A stretch of 64,000 nt of DNA from Verpa conica (GCA_033030425.1 JAUFSD010000021.1:1116001-1180000); one strand, 5' to 3'. Shown: positions 34,141 through 45,545, numbered from the stretch's first letter. Numbers and translations are program-made. Notes: a model not told the origin generated them from the sequence alone.

Positions 34141-36876
34141 GTAAAAACAAGGTTCTGGAAGATATCTGGAAGTACCGAGATCAGAGGCCTCGCAAGCTTC
34201 GTAGTCCCCCGAAAACAGAGATTGAGCACCAGCAAGTTAATACTTATGAGAATTACAAAAGCGGAGTACGGCCTTTTTTTTTTTTTAAAGAATTACGTTG
34301 ATCAGAAACTGACTTGATTGAAAGAAGTGTGAGCTATATAGGAGTTTGAATAACGTCCCAAAATGTAAGGAAGAATAGTTACTTGGTTAATACAGTACCG
34401 TGTGCGCGTGACTTATTAGTGGACGAATCCGAAACCACACCAAAAACGCCCAGAATCAGCCATATTGCAACCTCTTTTACCAGTGCGCCACTAAAGGGAT
34501 TATTATATAATTCTGAATAATGGAAGCTAACTGTATGGAGAGTCGCTTTATGGGATTTTATGAAAAGATCTACCTGTTATAATATGGATTCTAGTGGTTC
34601 TTGTGGGGTGATTTCAAAAAAAGTGCCAAGACCAGAGATTGGTATAGGTCTTGGCATTTTCGATCAAATTCACAACTACCCTACATCTAACCCATACCAC
34701 TACTCTCATGAGTTACAAATAGGGTTCACACCTAGAATATGGAGCTCTCACCAGTATATCTAGCTTCTCTGATCAAATTGTAAAATCTGAAGTATAAATG
34801 CATGCTCTATAACAGCATGAAATTACTGAATTTTGGTTGATTTTAGTGTGCATCTACTGATCGATATAGGTCACTGTACTGTAGCTTAAATGCTCATCCG
34901 ATACCATACTGTGTAACCAGTGGAAATATCCGTCGGAGTAATACACTATCCGAAAGGAAATGTCTATCTGTATAGGAGGGTAACACTTGGCGAATGTATC
35001 AGTATATTTCAGGGGGGAATGGAGGCGCGGGAGGGGCTTGAGCACTAAGAAGACTGAACCCGCAAAGCTTCAAATGTCGAATATGTTCAAGTCAAGGATA
35101 AAATCATTGAAATCAAAGGTTTTAGACCTGGATCGGGGGAACCGACAGCAAGTCTATACACTTAAGGATTCTGAAAATGAGGTCGCAAAGCTCCAGTCAG
35201 AAATCGAACGACTCGGATCAGATGCGGAATTCGAGCGCAAACAGCAAGCCGTCACTCTTGAGGATTCCAAAAATGAAGCCGCGGAGCTACGGTCTTTGAC
35301 CGAACAGCTTGAGAAAGAGCTAGGGGCGCTGAAACTTGAACGGAAACAGCAAGACGACACCCTTGAGAAGAGCAAAAAAGATACCGCAGAGGTTCGGTCG
35401 TCAATCAAACAGCTCGAGTCGGATGCGGAACTTGAGCGCAAGCGCCAAGCTGCTACTCTTGAGAGTTCGAAAAGCGAAGTGGCAGCACTTCGGTTGTTGA
35501 TGGAACAGGTCAAGGGAGAGAAGTCGGAAGTGGAGTTCGAGTGCAAACAGCAAGCTGCTATGCTTGAGAGTTCAAAAAGCGAAGTGGCAACACTCCGGTT
35601 GTTAATTGAGCAGATCAAGGGAGAGAAATCGAGAGCGGAGCTCGAGTGCAAACAGCAAGCTGCTATCCTTGAAAGTTCGAAAAGCGAAGTGACAACACTC
35701 CGGTTGTTAATCGAACATATCAAGGAAGAGAGGTCGAAGGCGGAGCTCGAGTGCAAACAGCAAGCCACCACTATTGAGAATTATGAGAATGAGGCCGTAG
35801 AACTCCGGTTATTAGTCGAACAGCTCAAGGGGAAGCTAGGGACACTAGAGTCGGAGGTGGAACTCGAGCGCAAACAGCAAGCCGCCACTATTGAGAACTC
35901 TGAGAGTGAGACCGCAGAACTCCGGTTATTAGTTGAACAGCTCAAGGGGGAGTTAGGGGCACTAGAGTCAGAGGCGGAACTCGAGCGCAAACAGCAAGCT
36001 ACTATTCTTGAGGATTTGAACAGCAAAGTGACAACAATCCAGTTGTTGGTCGAACAGGTCAATGGAGAGAAGTCAAAGGCGGAGCTCGAGTGCAAACAGC
36101 AAGCCGTTATCATTGAGAATTTCGAAAGTGAAGCCACAAAGTTCCGGTCATTAGTCGAACAGCTTAAGGGGGAGGTAGCGGCACTGGAATTGAAGGCGGA
36201 ACTCGAGCACAAACAGCAAGCCGCCATTATTGAGAATTCCGAAAGTGAAGCCACAAAGCTCCGGTCATTAGTCGAACAGCTCAAGGGGGAGTTAGAGGCA
36301 CTGGAATCGAAGGCGGAACTCGAGCGCAAACAGCAAGCCGCTACCCTTGAGAATTCAAAAACCGAAGCCGCAAAGTACCGGTCATTAGGCGAACAGCTTA
36401 AGGTGGAGCTAAAAGAAACGAGGTCGAGGGTGAAGGGTTTGGAGAGCGGAGCCGTAGCCCTCCGGTTGTCATACAAAATGCTCGAAGCACAGAATAAATC
36501 ACTCTCGTTGGCAAACAACCAGATCGAGCGCCAGAAGGAAGTAGAGATGAAGAAATTGGAAGATGAAAAGGAGGGGTTGAAGGAAGAAATGGATGGGTTG
36601 AAAGGCGAACTGGTGACTTTGAAGAAAATAGCTAGGACACTGCGGTTGTCGGGTGACAAGCCCAAAGCAGACAATGTAACGCTCTCGTTAGTAAAAAACC
36701 CGCTGAAAGAAGGGGCGGCCAAACAGAAAGTCAACACCCCCGAGAGTTGTGGATGCAAAGGAAAAGCGCTCCTACCGCGGGGCGAACGGATTAAGGCAGT
36801 TATGGCAGAGATAGAAGAACTGAGGTTGAGGGTTATATTTAAAGGTGAAACCCAGGCACCAGGGGCAAGAGAATAG
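34141..36876 (+). pseudogene. Array gene 4: long coiled coil lacking its 5' exons
   Basis: A relic at 34141-34280 aligns with the gene 3 exon around its TAG (SEASQAS-stop, TAG at 34202-34204). It is followed by about 760 bases of unrelated sequence beginning in a T-run. The coil frame then runs to 36876, with its first ATG at 35074. It is made of repeats such as ELECKQQAAMLESSKSEVATL (about 35 residues) and ELERKQQAATIENSESETAE (about 39 residues), giving a heptad-patterned rod of over 500 residues. Lectin-like codons follow the stop in another frame (36873-36990: INDPFNPKISLETSGITAS). No exon 1 or exon 2 was found, so it is probably non-functional unless a new start is used at 35074, which would give 600 residues. 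Confidence 0.7.
35440..36400 (+). repeat. Tandem 105/117-bp coding repeats in gene 4
   Basis: Repeats alternate between GAGCTCGAGTGCAAACAGCA and GAACTCGAGCGCAAACAGCA starts, each followed by A(A)CTNGAGAAT/GTTCGAAAGCGAA and an LRLL(V/I)EQ(L/I)KGE coding segment. Period is about 105 bp (35 residues, five heptads) in the first half and about 117 bp in the second. High similarity between neighbours shows expansion by unequal exchange. Confidence 0.85.
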
Positions 36877-38134
36877 ACCTAACCGATATAAATGACCCGT
36901 TCAACCCGAAAATCTCATTAGAGACTTCCGGTATTACGGCTTCTGCGATGATCTGCCATATCCGTGGAATAAGTGGGGGGTTTTGCCTAGTTATAGGAGT
37001 AACCTTTTCTTTCTGCTCATAGCTATGTAGCTGCAGGGGAGCTTATTTTTTTGTTGGGTATGGGGTTTGTGATTGGAGGGACTGGGTTGAGCTACTGATT
37101 GCTGGATCAAACAGGGCGATTGGCTTAGGTATATGTGTGTTTTTGTAATTTTCTTATTCAACATTTTTAAGATGGTCAATGAGTAGGATGTGAGTCTGTA
37201 TGAGAGGCTAGATTCTAGTCGTGTGATTCATGTCACAAATCATAAACTCTAGATCTCACTTGGGATATATTTCCCTTCAAAAATGAGACCTAAGAAACAC
37301 TTACAATAGGACGACCCACTAGAAGTATCAGTGGGTATGGATAAGAAGTTGTGCCCAGTCTTTATGAGGCGTGGTGCCAAGCCCATACATTGCAGTGTTT
37401 AGACCGATGACAAGTCGACATTCAGAAGTGAGTAGACACGAGGCTTGGCATGCTGCGCTGGGGGAGTCTTTCTAGGTCGGTTCCTCAATACAGAGATATA
37501 GAATAAATTATTAAAAGTGCGATAAAAAATCAGTAGCCCTAGCTGTGCCGACCAGCCAGTATGTCCCCCATATGCCATAATAATCTTCACAACCCTTAAA
37601 GTCATTGAATTAATTAGCCTATCTATTATTTTTTGATCCAGAGCGTCCTACTTCCTGTGCCATAGCTTAATTACCCCAATGAACTCTTGCTCTGTGGTCT
37701 CTCGCTTTTGCGATGTTGGTGTAGTGGGGAGGGGTTCCACCGGTCCACTCACTTTTGGGCGCTACAAATCGAAGGCCTGCACCAGGCAGATGCCACCGTT
37801 ACCCGGACGTGGAACGTGCTTGGCTATCGATAGTGCACGGGCCAGACTATGGATTAGATGCTAGGGTACTTAATGGGATAGAAGTGTTCTCGTGTTTTGG
37901 GCTGATTCTCTAAAGTTGACCTCCCCAGGTAGCTTCTCGGGGAGTCCTATACCCCTTCGATAGTCTGCCGACCATCTCCCCCCCCCCCCTCCGTCCGATC
38001 GCAACTGCATGACTGTACCCTCTCGATCTGGTTTTTCAACATCCTTTAGTTACGGTCGTTACGACAATTACGCCCCCCAATAGTATTAATAAAGCTCCAG
38101 ACTATAGCATCCCGTGGCTGGTACATGTGGAACC
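36877..38134. other. Spacer between genes 4 and 5
   Basis: Contains the decayed lectin tail of gene 4 (to about 36990), the 3'-flank repeat (37055-37180) and the gene 5 promoter. No other gene is recognised. Confidence 0.55.
38048..38073 (+). promoter_or_regulatory. TTACG-repeat block of gene 5
   Basis: AGTTACGGTCGTTACGACAA then TTACGCC: three TTACG cores about 60-85 bases before the gene 5 start, preceded by CTCGATCTGG..TTTTCAAC as in gene 6. Confidence 0.55.
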
Positions 38135-39426
38135 ATGGGTCCACCTTCAGGCCCCTCTCGATCACTACCGTCTGGCGATACCCTAGATCATAAATATGAC
38201 CCGCGTCTAAAAAATTCATTTATGAGTGACGAGGAACTAATTGATTGTTATTATGACGGTTCATACATCTTCCCCCTTCCCTTAGGATTCGGTCGCTGAA
38301 ATTATGCCCTACGGCCTCCCTTAGGGTTCCACAACAATATCAAGCTCATCGATTGTACACCCGACCTCGTTTATGAAGTATTAGTAGCTAAAGTAAGTTA
38401 TTTTTTCACTTGCTGAATTTCCCTGAGGAGAGAGAGGGGGGGGGGTATACTGTTAATAACATAACCAACCGCTATATCTAGCTCGACATCATCGTGAAGG
38501 CACGTGAGAAAAAGACTGAAGATGTACGAAAGACCTCCGAAGCTAAAACCAGAAGCCGGTTCATGGCAGAGATAGCCGAACTTAAATCAAAAATATCGAC
38601 AATGAAAGAAGAGCTCGATGGCTGTAAAGAAGAGAACAGAGCGCTCCGTGAATCAGAAACGTCAGCAATGGATGTTGAGCACCAGCCTGATATCCTCGAG
38701 GGTTATAGAAACGAGATGTTGCGCCTCCGGGAGTCAAACGATCGTCTCGGTGAACAACTGAAGCTCGAGCAGCAATGGAGGGCTAGATCTTTTGAGGATT
38801 TCGATAGAGAACACCCAAGGCTGCAGGGATTAAGGAAGTTCCGTTTGAGGATGAGGGCGAAAGAAAGAAGAGCTATGCGGGAGCGTCGGGGGCGAAGCAG
38901 CATCATAGGGGGGGTTGAGTGGGACTTTAAGGCTATGATGAAGGAGTGCCAGAAAAAAACGGACGAAAACAGAAATCTCAAAAAATACCTACGAAAATCG
39001 AAGGAGAAGTTTGATGATATAGAGGAGAAGAACAAACAGCAAGCTAAAACAATTGATAGCTGCAAAGACGAAAATAAAGAACTCCAGAAATCAATAAAAC
39101 AGGTTAAGAGTAAGCTGAAGCGGAAGATTGAGGATTTGGAGAGTCGGATTAAGGATATGAAAAACAAGCCCAAAACACGCCTAGACAGACCGGAAGGGGG
39201 GGTTAAGGATAGCGGGGATTTGGAAAAGGAAATCGTAACGCTCCGGTCGTCAAACGAAGAGCTCACACGAAATTTAGACTTCAAGAATTCAGAGTATCGT
39301 TCTTCAATTACACAGCTCGAGGAAGGGGTACCGGGGTCAGCTACCTCGACAGAGACCGCTACCGTTGATGATAAGGAATCCCACGACCCAACAGCGAGAG
39401 CCAAGAGAAAGAGGATTGAGAAATGA
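38135..39426 (+). CDS. Array gene 5: coiled-coil protein with basic tail
   Basis: Exons 38135-38258, 38325-38392 and 38482-39426, phases 1 and 0, 378 residues. Exon 1: MGPPSGPSRSLPSGDTLDHK..SFMSDEELIDCYYD; exon 2: FHNNIKLI..PDLVYEVLVAK; exon 3: IVKAREKKTEDVRKTSEAKT then coil. Unlike its neighbours it has a basic insert RLRMRAKERRAMRERRGRS (about residue 180-200) and ends ARAKRKRIEK, a plausible nuclear-localisation-type tail. There is no lectin domain and the coil has little DNA-level repetition. It appears intact. Function unknown; the N-terminal module is shared with the whole array. Confidence 0.8.
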
Positions 39427-41275
39427 ATTTTTTGAGAGGACTGTACGAGAGTGTGTACTATTTGAGACTTTTTTTCATTATACTTGGTTCTCTATTTGTC
39501 AATTTTATTTCACTTAATTTGTTTTTATTTGTGCTTATTTTTGAATATTGCTTGAAAAAAAAGGGGGGGGGGGGAAGAAAAACAGCATTATATAGTTATG
39601 CTGGTGTGTTAGTATTTAGTTCGGTAGTGCCGTGGTCACTTAATCAGACAGGGAGAGGTCACTACCATTGGAGTGTTACGTTCGTCTACAACAAAATATA
39701 ATACATATATCAAAGGCGGCTTCTGGAGTGATATATTTGCTACGGTATACCCTCTACCGCTACCCTTAAGAATTACGCTACTAAATACCAAGTAGGGTGA
39801 AACGTGTTCTAAAATACATGTGCTCACGTGAGAGATGAAGAATTTAGGGGTATAATAATTGTACAGATCCATGACGCAATAAAACACAACGAAGTTACCC
39901 GTTGTACATTTATCAGAGGTTCAAGACCACCAGCCATACTGGATCTTTTGAACCAAACGATTGCACTAGCAGTTAAGCTAGTAAGTGTACTAGTAGTAGT
40001 CGATAACAGGTGTCCTGAAAAGGACTACACTACAAGAAGGGGCTCACCCCTCCTTGTTCTTTCTTTTTCTTCTTCTATAATTATACAATTTATATATTTT
40101 TGCTTCAACAGAATCAACGTCATCTTTTGATCAACACCTGGGGGATACTATTCCTTCTAAAAAAAGCGTCTATCTTCTGACCCCGACGCCGGCCCTGATT
40201 CATTCTCAGATGACAACCCTCAAGATTCCCCTAAATCTGTCACCTCAGGCCGGCATGTCATGAAAGGTACAAAATCCCTTCTCCATACCCGTGAAGGAGG
40301 GAAATGCTGACTTTATAACTATAACAGTGTCCACGTTGTACATAAAGAATCGTATTCTTCTATGTGTAGCGTGCAATTACAAGGATTCATAGTCACATGC
40401 CCATCCCTTACGTCGTAGCTTGCTGCGTCACCGTACTGCGCAGCAAAAGCGACTATTGGGGCTGGGTATAAGACTTAAAGATTCCTACATGGACATGTTT
40501 GTGAAGAGGTATGTATACTTATCCTAGTATTTATTCTTTAGTATATTAGCTAAAAGGTCGGGGTAGATGTTATACAGCCGCTACCTGATACGTCCAGGCT
40601 TCATTCCCTCTACATTCTTCCAAAAAACAGCTATAAAAACCTGATCCGGAAACCCAGTAGCTGCTATCCTCCGCAGCCAATCAGCTAAATCTGGTCACTG
40701 CCGTGTCACGGAATCCGATGGGGGGGGGGGTACCTAAACAGTTATAGATACACTTTATGAACTACTACAACTCTACGCTCGACTACTATAGCTGTAGCTG
40801 GACCACTGGGGAAAATGAGAGAGATCGGAGGCTTTGTATACGAAGACTCCCATAGACAGGGAGAAGTGGTTGGCGGCAATCAGAGGCAGGTTACCGGTAG
40901 TAATCCGGTACTTACTAGTTCTTTCGCCGAACTGGGCTTAGTTACAGGCAGCAGCAGTCCCGTCGACTGCGTTCCAGGTCAACAGGCGACTTACTACACG
41001 TGGTTGTCGTCAGAGCATAGTAGCTCAAGTGATGATACAATGAGGCATCCTGGAGGTGGAAATTTAGCTTCAGCTATTACACGACGAGTTAGCTCCTATT
41101 CGCCCGGAGTATTAGAAGGCTCCTCCCCAGAATTCTCAAAGGCTCAGGAAGCTCGCCGAAATTAATGGAATGGCTAGATCGAGTTCCGTAATATTTTGAT
41201 TGCAGAGACTGGCTGTAGGTTCTGTTGGACCATTGGGAAAAACGATAGTCGAAGGTTGCATGGAATAGAAGAGTG

Positions 41276-41402
41276 TACAGCGCAGTTCCCCTATACAAAT
41301 ATAAAAATAGAGCGAATCTGTATTCTTATAGGAGAATACTAGTGCCCATAAAATAACCAATGCCCGGCTCTGAACACGTATTCTTATAAGGTGACTGTGC
41401 TA
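41276..41402. mobile_element. Possible diverged MITE related to 9945-10138
   Basis: Left end TACAGCGCAGTTCCCCTATA and inverted right end TATAGCACAGTCACCTTATA agree at roughly three quarters of positions. The right end continues AGAATACG as in the 9945 element, and TATTCTTATAG occurs internally. Old and weak. Confidence 0.35.
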
Positions 41403-42494
41403 TATTCTAGAAAGTAAAGAGTGGGCGTACTCTAGGCCTAATATTACTACAAATGATGCTATTCAATATAAACGTAAAGGTCCCTGATGCGGGTAAATGG
41501 CCTTAAAAAATGTAAATATTTAAGCCAAATTAACCAAATCAATACTGTTTTCTGACTCTGAGCTCGTCTTTAGTTGCGGATTAAGTGAAACCTCAAGAGA
41601 CACTTACGTAATATTGTGGCAACCTCTGGAGCTATTACGGGACCTCTTAAAGACTCAAGAGATCGAAAAAGAGATCGAGAAAGGCCTACTATATTTCAGG
41701 GGGTATTCTGGCTCATCTTGTAGTCTCTGGAGATGGAAGAGTTCCTCCAGAGCTACCGGGGGAGCTCCGAGACATATCTCTATAGACTGAGATTAGATTA
41801 ATACCCTGGGCTGGTTCCGTATCGCCCGGGGAAGAGTCTTCTTCATCTCTAACTGTAACCCTTACCATAATATGCGTCCTTCATGACTAGTAAATAAATT
41901 AATCATAAATACATATTTATGGCTAACCTTTATGAAATTAATACCATAGTCTCTCATGGGATATTGTCTGGCCACACAGGATTATATCTAGTATATTGTA
42001 AGTAGATACATGCACTTTGGCCACAAGCCCCTCTGTTCGTTGCCGCTTGTAATTGATTAACTGTGACTGTTACCTAAGATTAATTACCCCTAGGAGTTAT
42101 ATATGGCTACGTACAACAGTATTAACGTGCTGGGTTAGGTAGATAAGTATGCAAAGCTGCCCTGCCTAAGCTGCTACCCGAGCCACCGCCACTTTGTTTC
42201 ACAGGTAAAGTTATTTTGCTGTGTCTGAATGTTTCAGACTCCAACCTTTCCCCTGTATGCTAATATATGGATCGCTTTGGTTATAATTTTTGCATTTGGT
42301 ACTCTCACAATTACTTTTAGTAATATTTACTTTCAAGCTTCACCTTTGCCTAGGACCAGTCATGTCGAGTGTACGCACCGCCACAACCAGCCCTGTCAAA
42401 AGCCCAACCAATAGTAAAATACTTCCTATGGGATGCCTGAGTGAAGGATCTAATCTCCTTCTTTCCCTCGATTCAGTCTTCTCAACGTCTTTTG

Positions 42495-42537
42495 ATTACG
42501 ATAGTTACGCCCCCAATAACAAAACCAAGGCCATATA
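42495..42537 (+). promoter_or_regulatory. TTACG-repeat block and TATA-like box of gene 6
   Basis: GATTACGATAGTTACGCCCC is followed by GGCCATATAAGACC, about 30-70 bases before the gene 6 start, in the same layout as gene 2. Confidence 0.55.
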
Positions 42538-43700
42538 AGACCCCATAGCTCGCGCTTGTGTAACCATGAGCGTACCCCCAGACCCACGCCCGACCCCGCC
42601 GTCTAGTTATACCCCAGACCCCGAATATGACCCGGACCCAAACCTCACAAGTAAATTTATGGATGCCACGGGCCTAATCAGCTGCTATAAACGTCTGTCA
42701 CCTTTCTCATTTTCTTCTCCACCTTTAGAACCCCGTCGCTGAAGATTTACCCCCCCGTCTCCCCTGTAGGCTTCTGTGCCAACCTCAAGCCTGTCCCAGG
42801 TTTAAAAGCCACACCTGAACTGGTTTACGAACGCTTGGTAATCAGTGTAAGCAGTTCCTATTTTCCGAACCTCCCGATATATACGGTTTCGGAAAGTTCT
42901 TGGAGAAATAGCTAACAGTGCGTGTAGTTCAATGAAGTCCTCAAGAAGCGTGAGCGAGAGGCCGAAGATGCACGCGTGATATCCGAAGCTACAGAGGTCA
43001 ATAAACTTAAGGACGAAAATTCCAGGCTTGAATCAAAGATCACGAAAATGGAGCAGGAGCACCAGAAAAAGTACCAGCGACAAACCAAAACCATCGAGAA
43101 TCGTGAAAAGGACAATACCGAGCTCCAGAAATTGAATGAGGAACTTAATAAAGAGCTAGAGGAGCTGAAATCGGAAATTTCGGCAATGGAGCAGAAGAAC
43201 CAGGAGCAAGCTGATACCCTCGAGAAAATCGAAGACGAAAACGCAGTGCTCCGCTGGGACCTGGAAGGGTCGAGGTCTAAAATCCTGATGGTGGAGCAGG
43301 AGTACCAGCAACAAACCGAAAACCTAGATCGCTGTGGAGACAATAATAGAAACCTCTGGTCGCAGAACGAGTGGCTTAATGGGGAACTGAGGGCATCGGA
43401 ATCAAGGATTTTGGAGGTGGTGTTGGAAAACGGGGAGCAAGCCGATGTAATCAAGAGATATGAAAAGAGAATCATATGGTTCCAGACGTTAATCAACAGG
43501 CTGAAGGCAAAGATTAAAGTATTGAGGCGGGAGAATTCAGCAGTGAAGCTCGAGTGCCAGCAGCAGGCCGTCATCCTTAAGAGATCCAGGAACGAAAACA
43601 AAACTCTCCAGTCGTCAAACAGTGCTCTCGAGTCTTCAAACGGTACTCTCCGATCGACAAACAGCAGCCTTGAGATGCAGCTAAACGAGTTGAAGTGGAA

Positions 43701-43705
43701 GTTTT
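43701..43705. repeat. Target-site duplication GTTTT, left copy
   Basis: GTTTT directly precedes the LTR; the same five bases follow the other LTR at 50151-50155. Five bases is the usual Ty1/Copia duplication. Confidence 0.9.
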
Positions 43706-44029
43706 TGAAAAACAATAGACTCAGTGTATACTAAAGATAGATATAACTAAAGAACAAACTTGATTGATACCTAAAGAAAGACGCAGGAGAAGCCTGCTTA
43801 TATAGTTACAAATCTGCTAACATAGAAAACATTCCGTAATCCCAATACAAAGTAAAAGCCAATCCGTTACCATACAATTCTTCCGATGCTCGGATAGAAT
43901 TTCCTTCCGTCGGTTATACTATTCCCCCGCCTGGTTACCCTGCCGGACCACCCGGGATTCTATTCCTCCGGTGTTGCCACACCCCGCATTCGCCACACTT
44001 AACTTCACAGAGTGTCACTCATTCCAACA
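43706..44029 (-). repeat. Copia 3' LTR
   Basis: 324 bp; on the + strand it starts TGAAAAACAATAGAC and ends CATTCCAACA, giving the canonical TG..CA ends. About 98% identical to the other LTR. Confidence 0.95.
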
Positions 44030-44038
44030 CCCTCCCTT
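44030..44038 (-). other. Copia polypurine tract
   Basis: AAGGGAGGG on the - strand lies directly against the 3' LTR, the expected place for the plus-strand primer. Confidence 0.8.
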
Positions 44039-45539
44039 GCTCAAGACAGTTAAGTTGTTTAAGAAAAGTTACATGTTTTAAACGTCCCAATCCTTTAGTA
44101 AATAAATCCGCTGCATTGTCCGCAGTTGGTACATATGAAAGTAAAAAATCCCCCGCTAAATACCTTTCTCGAATATAATGAAAATGTGTTTCAATGTGTT
44201 TGGATCGTCAATGAAAAACTGGATTCCTGGTAAGAGCTAGTGACCCGGTGTTATCACCAAATAGTTCGTAGATGCGTTTTTGTTTTGTCCAGAGTGCTAA
44301 TTCGTCGAGTCCTCTCTTCAGCCACACCATCTGCCTGGCAGCCTCCGATAATGCCATGTATTCCGCTTCGGTTGACGAGATGGCTACTGATTTCTGTTTC
44401 TCGGTTTTCCACGTGATCAGGCAGTCGTTAAGTACAAAACAATTGCCAGAGAAGGATCTCCGGGAGTCCATGTCGGAGGCGTGACTTGCATCCGCGAATC
44501 CTTTTAGCGACATGTCCTGACTAACCACCCGTGGGTACACTAGTGTTTGATGGATGGTTCCTCGCAGATACCGGAGTACTCTTTGTAGCGCTGTTGTATG
44601 TTCGGGTCCTGGATTAGACGAGAATTGTGACAGGAAGGTTACCGCAAACGCTATATCTGGTCAGGTGCCTAGTGCAGCATACATCAACGATCCCACTATT
44701 GCTTGATAGTGTGCTATCTCTGAGTTGGTAGCTGTTCCTGGTTCTGACGCTACTAATCCATGATTTTCGAAGGAAGTGGTGACCGTTCGGCATTCCATCA
44801 TATCAAATCGTTCGAGGACTTGTTGAATGTAGGCTGACTGGCTAAGCGCTATTTGCTGTTCGGAAACCGTTACTTTTATCCCAACTATCCAGTTCACTTT
44901 TCCTCCGTCTGTCATTCGAAAGGTTTTTGCTAGGTGTGAGGCTACTCGCTTGTCTTCTGTTGTGTCGCAGAAGAAGGTTCCTAGGTCGTCGACAAAGGCA
45001 GCTATGATTAGAGTTCCGTTTTTATTTATGAACACGCTTGGGTCGAAGGAGCTTCGTCTTAGTCCTAAACTTTCGAGTTCTTTGAATAGCACAGCGTGCC
45101 ATTCTCGAGGTGACTGTTTTAGTCCGTAGAGGGTTTTCTGAAGTTTCAGTACTTGTCCCCCCTCTACTTCGTACCCTAGTGGTTGTTCAACGTATACCTC
45201 TTCTTTCAGTTTTCCATTTAGGAAGGCGTTTTTAACGTCGCTTTGTCGTGTGTCCCATTTTGCTGAATGGGAAGCCATGATTGCAAATAGCATTCTTAGG
45301 GATTCGTACCGAAACACCGGGGAAAAAGTTTCTTCGTAGTCGACTCCGTATATCTGGGAAAAACCCTTGGCCACAAACCGTGCCTTGTACCGAGTAACCT
45401 CCCCGTCTGGTCCCAGTTTCTGGGTATACACCCACCTACTTTTGACCACTTTTTTCGGTTGAGGGGGTCTCGGGACTACCTCCCACACTTCATTGAGGAT
45501 TAGTGCCTCATATTCCTCCTTCATTGCTTCTTTCCATTT

Positions 45540-45545
45540 TACTTG
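45540..45545. repeat. 6-bp duplication flanking the nested insertion, left copy
   Basis: TACTTG here and at 46801-46806; removing the insertion with one copy restores the Gag-Pol frame (GKDQV/KWKEAM). Confidence 0.85.

Larger units (their letters stand above)
39427..42565. other. Spacer between genes 5 and 6
   Basis: About 3.1 kb with no gene recognised. It contains a possible decayed exon (40100-40262), a short direct repeat (GGACCACTGGGGAAAA near 40800 and GGACCATTGGGAAAAA near 41227), an imperfect inverted-repeat element (41276-41402) and the gene 6 promoter. Confidence 0.5.
44019..45545 (-). pseudogene. Copia Pol: reverse transcriptase and RNase H, with two TGA codons
   Basis: Continues the polyprotein after the nested insertion: KWKEAMKEEYEALILNEVWE, KARFVAKGFSQIYGVDYEET, KNAFLNGKLKEEVYVEQPLG, TLYGLKQSPREWH, and the catalytic region AAFVDDLG in place of the usual YVDDL/YVDDM. 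A TGA at 44661-44663 sits between ALGT and PDIAFAV, where Copia elements have GTRPDI (an Arg CGA to TGA change would explain it). RNase H follows with DASHASDMDSRRS and SSTEAEYMAL. A second TGA at 44205-44207 splits FH from RSKHIETHFHYIRE. The frame finally stops inside the LTR. Not functional. Confidence 0.9.

Noticed and set aside
35154..36758. Long antisense open frames opposite the gene 4 coil (similarly at 29501-29935, 38703-39404, 42912-43715 and 50601-51551)
   Set aside because: Ser/Phe/Leu-rich shadows of the Glu/Lys-rich coil codons, with no start context, introns or family match.
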